Source: Anaerolineaceae bacterium
Lineage (GTDB): Bacteria; Chloroflexota; Anaerolineae; Anaerolineales; Villigracilaceae
DNA length: 7,538 nt
Reading direction: 5' to 3'
Assembly (NCBI GenBank): GCA_009885445.1
Contig: VFKQ01000331.1
Location: forward strand, 1 to 7,538
A program made the translations under genes and the position numbers. Positions 5,572-7,538 of the stretch are shown piece by piece; position 1 is the stretch's first letter, and the number at the start of each line of letters is the position of its first letter. The notes beneath the pieces are model-generated. The model did not search any database. It was given only the letters and a program-made list of their open reading frames with translations, and had not been told where the DNA came from.

Positions 5572-7212
5572 ATGGCTAATTTGTTCGTTCGTAAGGCGAC
5601 TGGCATGGTACGTTCGTGGTCAGTCTTCGACGCGTTTATCTACTCGTTTTTCTCGATCAATCTGGTCACGCTGGGATTCTACATCTTTAGTCAGATGTAT
5701 TTCTTTGAAGGCGGCATGATCAATGCCTTGTTGCTCAGCGCTTTCTTCCTGATCTTTGAAGTGATCGTTTACGCTTCGTTGATCTCGGTCATGCCTCGTT
5801 CAGGCGGTGACTATGTGTGGATGACGCGCATCTTCGGCGGTGGCGTGGGCTTCGTACTCGCCATGACAGGCTGGTGGTTCACCCTCTGGCTGTGGGTCCC
5901 GCTGTATGGCGACATGTTGCGCCATATTGTGATTACGCCAATTTTAGGCCTTCTAGGCGCAACATCCACTGCGTTGTGGTTTGGACAAACTGAAATGGGC
6001 TTATTCGTCACAACGTTGATTACTGTCGGTCTCGCAACGCTGACCGTTATCCTCGGCATGAAGACCTACGCGCGCATTCAAAAATACTCCTTCTATGCGG
6101 GTATGGCGGGCTTGTTGATTGTGCTCGTTTTGCTCCTCACCGGTTCACCTGAGGCCTTTCAGGCGGGCTTGGAGAAATATGCGGTTGGCGCGTTTGGCGC
6201 ACAACCCGGCGTGTATGCTGCCACAGTGCAGGCTGGTATTGATGCCGGAGCCGCCACACCTATGACCGGCGGCTCGCTGAAGACAATTGGTTTGTTGTTG
6301 CCTTACATCGTTTTCTTCAATTTGTTCCCCAATTGGGGCGCAACCTTGTATGGCGAAGTGCGTGGTGCAACTGATTACAAACGCAACCTCTCGGGCATGG
6401 CTTGGGGACTGGGTGTTACCACAGTGCTCGGGGTGCTCTTTTTCCTGGGCATCAATAAATCCATTGGCTGGGATTTCTACATGCAAGCCAACGGAGCCTG
6501 GTGGAATTCAATCTGGTTTGGCGCTGAATCGCCCATGCCCATGTGGCCTTACCCTGCCTTGTTCGCCGCCTTCCTGACCGATAGCACCCTTGTTCAATTA
6601 CTGATTATCGTGCTGATGAGCTTCTGGTGGTTCGGTTGGGTGGGCACGGTCTTCCTGTCTTCCACGCGCGTAATCTTCGCCGGCGCGTTTGACCGTTTGC
6701 TTCCCGCAAAAATGGCCGAACTCAACGAGCGCACCGGCGCACCAGTGAATGCAATTTACTGGATGGCGATTCCGGCTGTGGTGATTTCCTACCTCTTCGC
6801 TTTCAATGAGGCGGGCTTCCGCTCGCTGACTCTGTTTGGCACCCTCGTGATCGCAGTCATGTATCTCGGTACTTCCATCGCCGCCATCGTTTTGCCATAC
6901 ACGAAGAAGGCGTTGTTCGACGCATCGCCCATCGGCAGCATGAAAGTCGCAGGCATTCCCGTCATCACCATTTCAGGTGCCATCTTTAGCGGCTTCCTCA
7001 TCTACCTGCTGTATCAGTGGATTCTCGATCCGAACGCGCTCTATGGCATTGGCTACAGCATCAACGACGCCGGTTACAAAAACACCACGTCCATGATTCT
7101 GATGTTCGTGTTCTATGCGGGCGCGGCTGGTATCTACTACTACTTCAAGATGCGCCGCAAAGCCGAGGGTATTGACCTCGACAAGGTGACCTCCGAAATC
7201 CCGGTTGAGTAA
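5572..7212 (+). CDS. APC-superfamily amino acid/polyamine/organocation permease
   Basis: 546 residues, a polytopic inner-membrane transporter with about 12 hydrophobic segments (roughly residues 22-40, 50-73, 91-113, 142-162, 172-190, 236-257, 275-294, 327-345, 346-368, 392-410, 417-441, 460-482 and 507-525, with the 327-368 part possibly one or two helices). Family marks: VMPRSGGDYVWMTR (73-86) after the second helix, and the cytoplasmic loop STRVIFAGAFDRLLPAKMAELNERTGAPVNA around 364-394, which matches the common APC pattern 'R..fA.a.D.llP..........g.P..A'. A longer loop with few hydrophobic residues at 191-235 is unusual and lies between helices five and six. Substrate cannot be told from the sequence; amino acids or amines are the family norm. 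The start is supported by AAGGAG. The neighbouring MttB homologue suggests an amine-related substrate, which is inference. A strong terminator follows. Confidence 0.88.
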   Translation: MANLFVRKATGMVRSWSVFDAFIYSFFSINLVTLGFYIFSQMYFFEGGMINALLLSAFFLIFEVIVYASLISVMPRSGGDYVWMTRIFGGGVGFVLAMTGWWFTLWLWVPLYGDMLRHIVITPILGLLGATSTALWFGQTEMGLFVTTLITVGLATLTVILGMKTYARIQKYSFYAGMAGLLIVLVLLLTGSPEAFQAGLEKYAVGAFGAQPGVYAATVQAGIDAGAATPMTGGSLKTIGLLLPYIVFFNLFPNWGATLYGEVRGATDYKRNLSGMAWGLGVTTVLGVLFFLGINKSIGWDFYMQANGAWWNSIWFGAESPMPMWPYPALFAAFLTDSTLVQLLIIVLMSFWWFGWVGTVFLSSTRVIFAGAFDRLLPAKMAELNERTGAPVNAIYWMAIPAVVISYLFAFNEAGFRSLTLFGTLVIAVMYLGTSIAAIVLPYTKKALFDASPIGSMKVAGIPVITISGAIFSGFLIYLLYQWILDPNALYGIGYSINDAGYKNTTSMILMFVFYAGAAGIYYYFKMRRKAEGIDLDKVTSEIPVE

Positions 7213-7232
7213 CTTTCTTGCACGCCAAGTTG

Positions 7233-7270
7233 AGACCCTCAAGGTGCGAGCCTTGAGGGTCTTATTTATT
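7233..7270 (+). terminator. Intrinsic terminator after the permease gene
   Basis: A perfect 12-bp stem, AGACCCTCAAGG (7233-7244) with CCTTGAGGGTCT (7251-7262), has a 6-nt loop and is followed by TTATTTATT. It lies 20 bases after the permease stop and separates the permease block from the next gene. Confidence 0.9.
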
Positions 7271-7272
7271 GG

Positions 7273-7278
7273 TAGAAT
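7273..7278 (+). promoter_or_regulatory. -10-like box (TAGAAT) directly before the last gene
   Basis: TAGAAT is followed by six bases and then the ATG at 7285, the same spacing as before the DUF6391-like gene. There is no Shine-Dalgarno between them and no good -35 hexamer at normal spacing. This suggests a leaderless transcript starting at the ATG. Confidence 0.45.
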
Positions 7279-7284
7279 TCGCGC

Positions 7285-7538
7285 ATGCCCATTGAAACCG
7301 ATATCTTTGCTGAATTAGAGCGTCTCACCAGCGCCGCGCGCGAACAACAGATTCTTATACGCGCCATTGGCGGACTCGCCGTGCGCGTGCATAGTGGGGA
7401 CTTCACGAAATTCTTCCAACGCGAATATCATGACCTTGATTTTGTGGCTGAGCAGAAAGAGCGCCGACGCATCGAACCATTCTTCCTCGAAATGGGTTAC
7501 GAGTCAAATCGGCAGTTCAACATCTTGAACGGCGCAAA
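7285..7538 (+). CDS. Nucleotidyltransferase-like protein, N-terminal part (3' end outside window)
   Basis: The frame is open from ATG to the window end (84 codons plus two bases). The N-terminal helix (residues 6-27) is followed by AIGGLAVRVHS (27-37) and then REYHDLDFVAE (46-56). A Gly-Gly pair followed about 20 residues later by Asp-x-Asp (Asp50, Asp52) is the signature of the nucleotidyltransferase fold, where the two aspartates bind metal. The arrangement resembles the DUF1814/AbiEii-like and aminoglycoside-nucleotidyltransferase-like groups; which one cannot be decided from the visible part. The gene follows a terminator and has its own -10-like box, so it is an independent unit. It starts without a ribosome binding site, which leaves some doubt about the exact start, but no other ATG fits better ahead of the motif. 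Confidence 0.65.
   Translation, partial: MPIETDIFAELERLTSAAREQQILIRAIGGLAVRVHSGDFTKFFQREYHDLDFVAEQKERRRIEPFFLEMGYESNRQFNILNGA

Overview
This 7.5 kb window has the look of a chromosomal segment from a Chloroflexota (Anaerolineae-like) bacterium. The assignment is inferred from three things: a DUF6391-like protein, short intergenic repeats of the CCTTCGACAAGCTCAGG and 'TTCGCGG' types that are frequent in such genomes, and moderately GC-rich coding DNA with clear sigma-70-like promoters. No sequence search was possible, so the taxonomy is tentative.

Layout. Positions 2-583 (+) hold the 3' end of an sbcD-like nuclease gene. A promoter and ribosome binding site then lead to a small three-helix membrane protein at 749-1123 (+). 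This gene converges on holA (DNA polymerase III delta subunit, 1161-2117, -), and the two share a bidirectional hairpin terminator. Upstream of holA on the minus strand is a DUF6391-like gene (2161-2646), separated from it by a perfect palindromic repeat. A repeat-rich intergenic region (2647-2935) follows, ending in a strong promoter (TTGCGA-17 nt-TATAAT). From there the plus strand carries a full-length MttB-family (COG5598) corrinoid methyltransferase without an amber codon (2936-4381), a second inverted-repeat intergenic region, a calcineurin-like phosphoesterase (4553-5491) and a 12-helix APC-type permease (5572-7212). A canonical terminator closes this block. The window ends inside a new gene with nucleotidyltransferase-like motifs (7285 onward).

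How the genes may work together. The most suggestive block is methyltransferase, phosphoesterase and permease. A plausible but unproven reading is uptake of an amine or amino-acid-derived methyl donor by the permease and its demethylation by the MttB homologue. The corrinoid protein and the corrinoid reactivase that such a system needs are not in the window. SbcD and HolA are housekeeping replication and repair genes.

The most interesting signals are these: two inverted repeats of near-identical geometry (15-17 bp arms, 40-41 nt spacers) on either side of the methyltransferase gene; two genes with a -10 hexamer exactly 6 nt before the ATG and no Shine-Dalgarno, which suggests leaderless mRNAs; and an orphan coding-like frame just after a G6 tract at the sbcD stop. 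I see no CRISPR array, tRNA, rRNA or intact insertion sequence. No clearly novel multi-gene system is evident.
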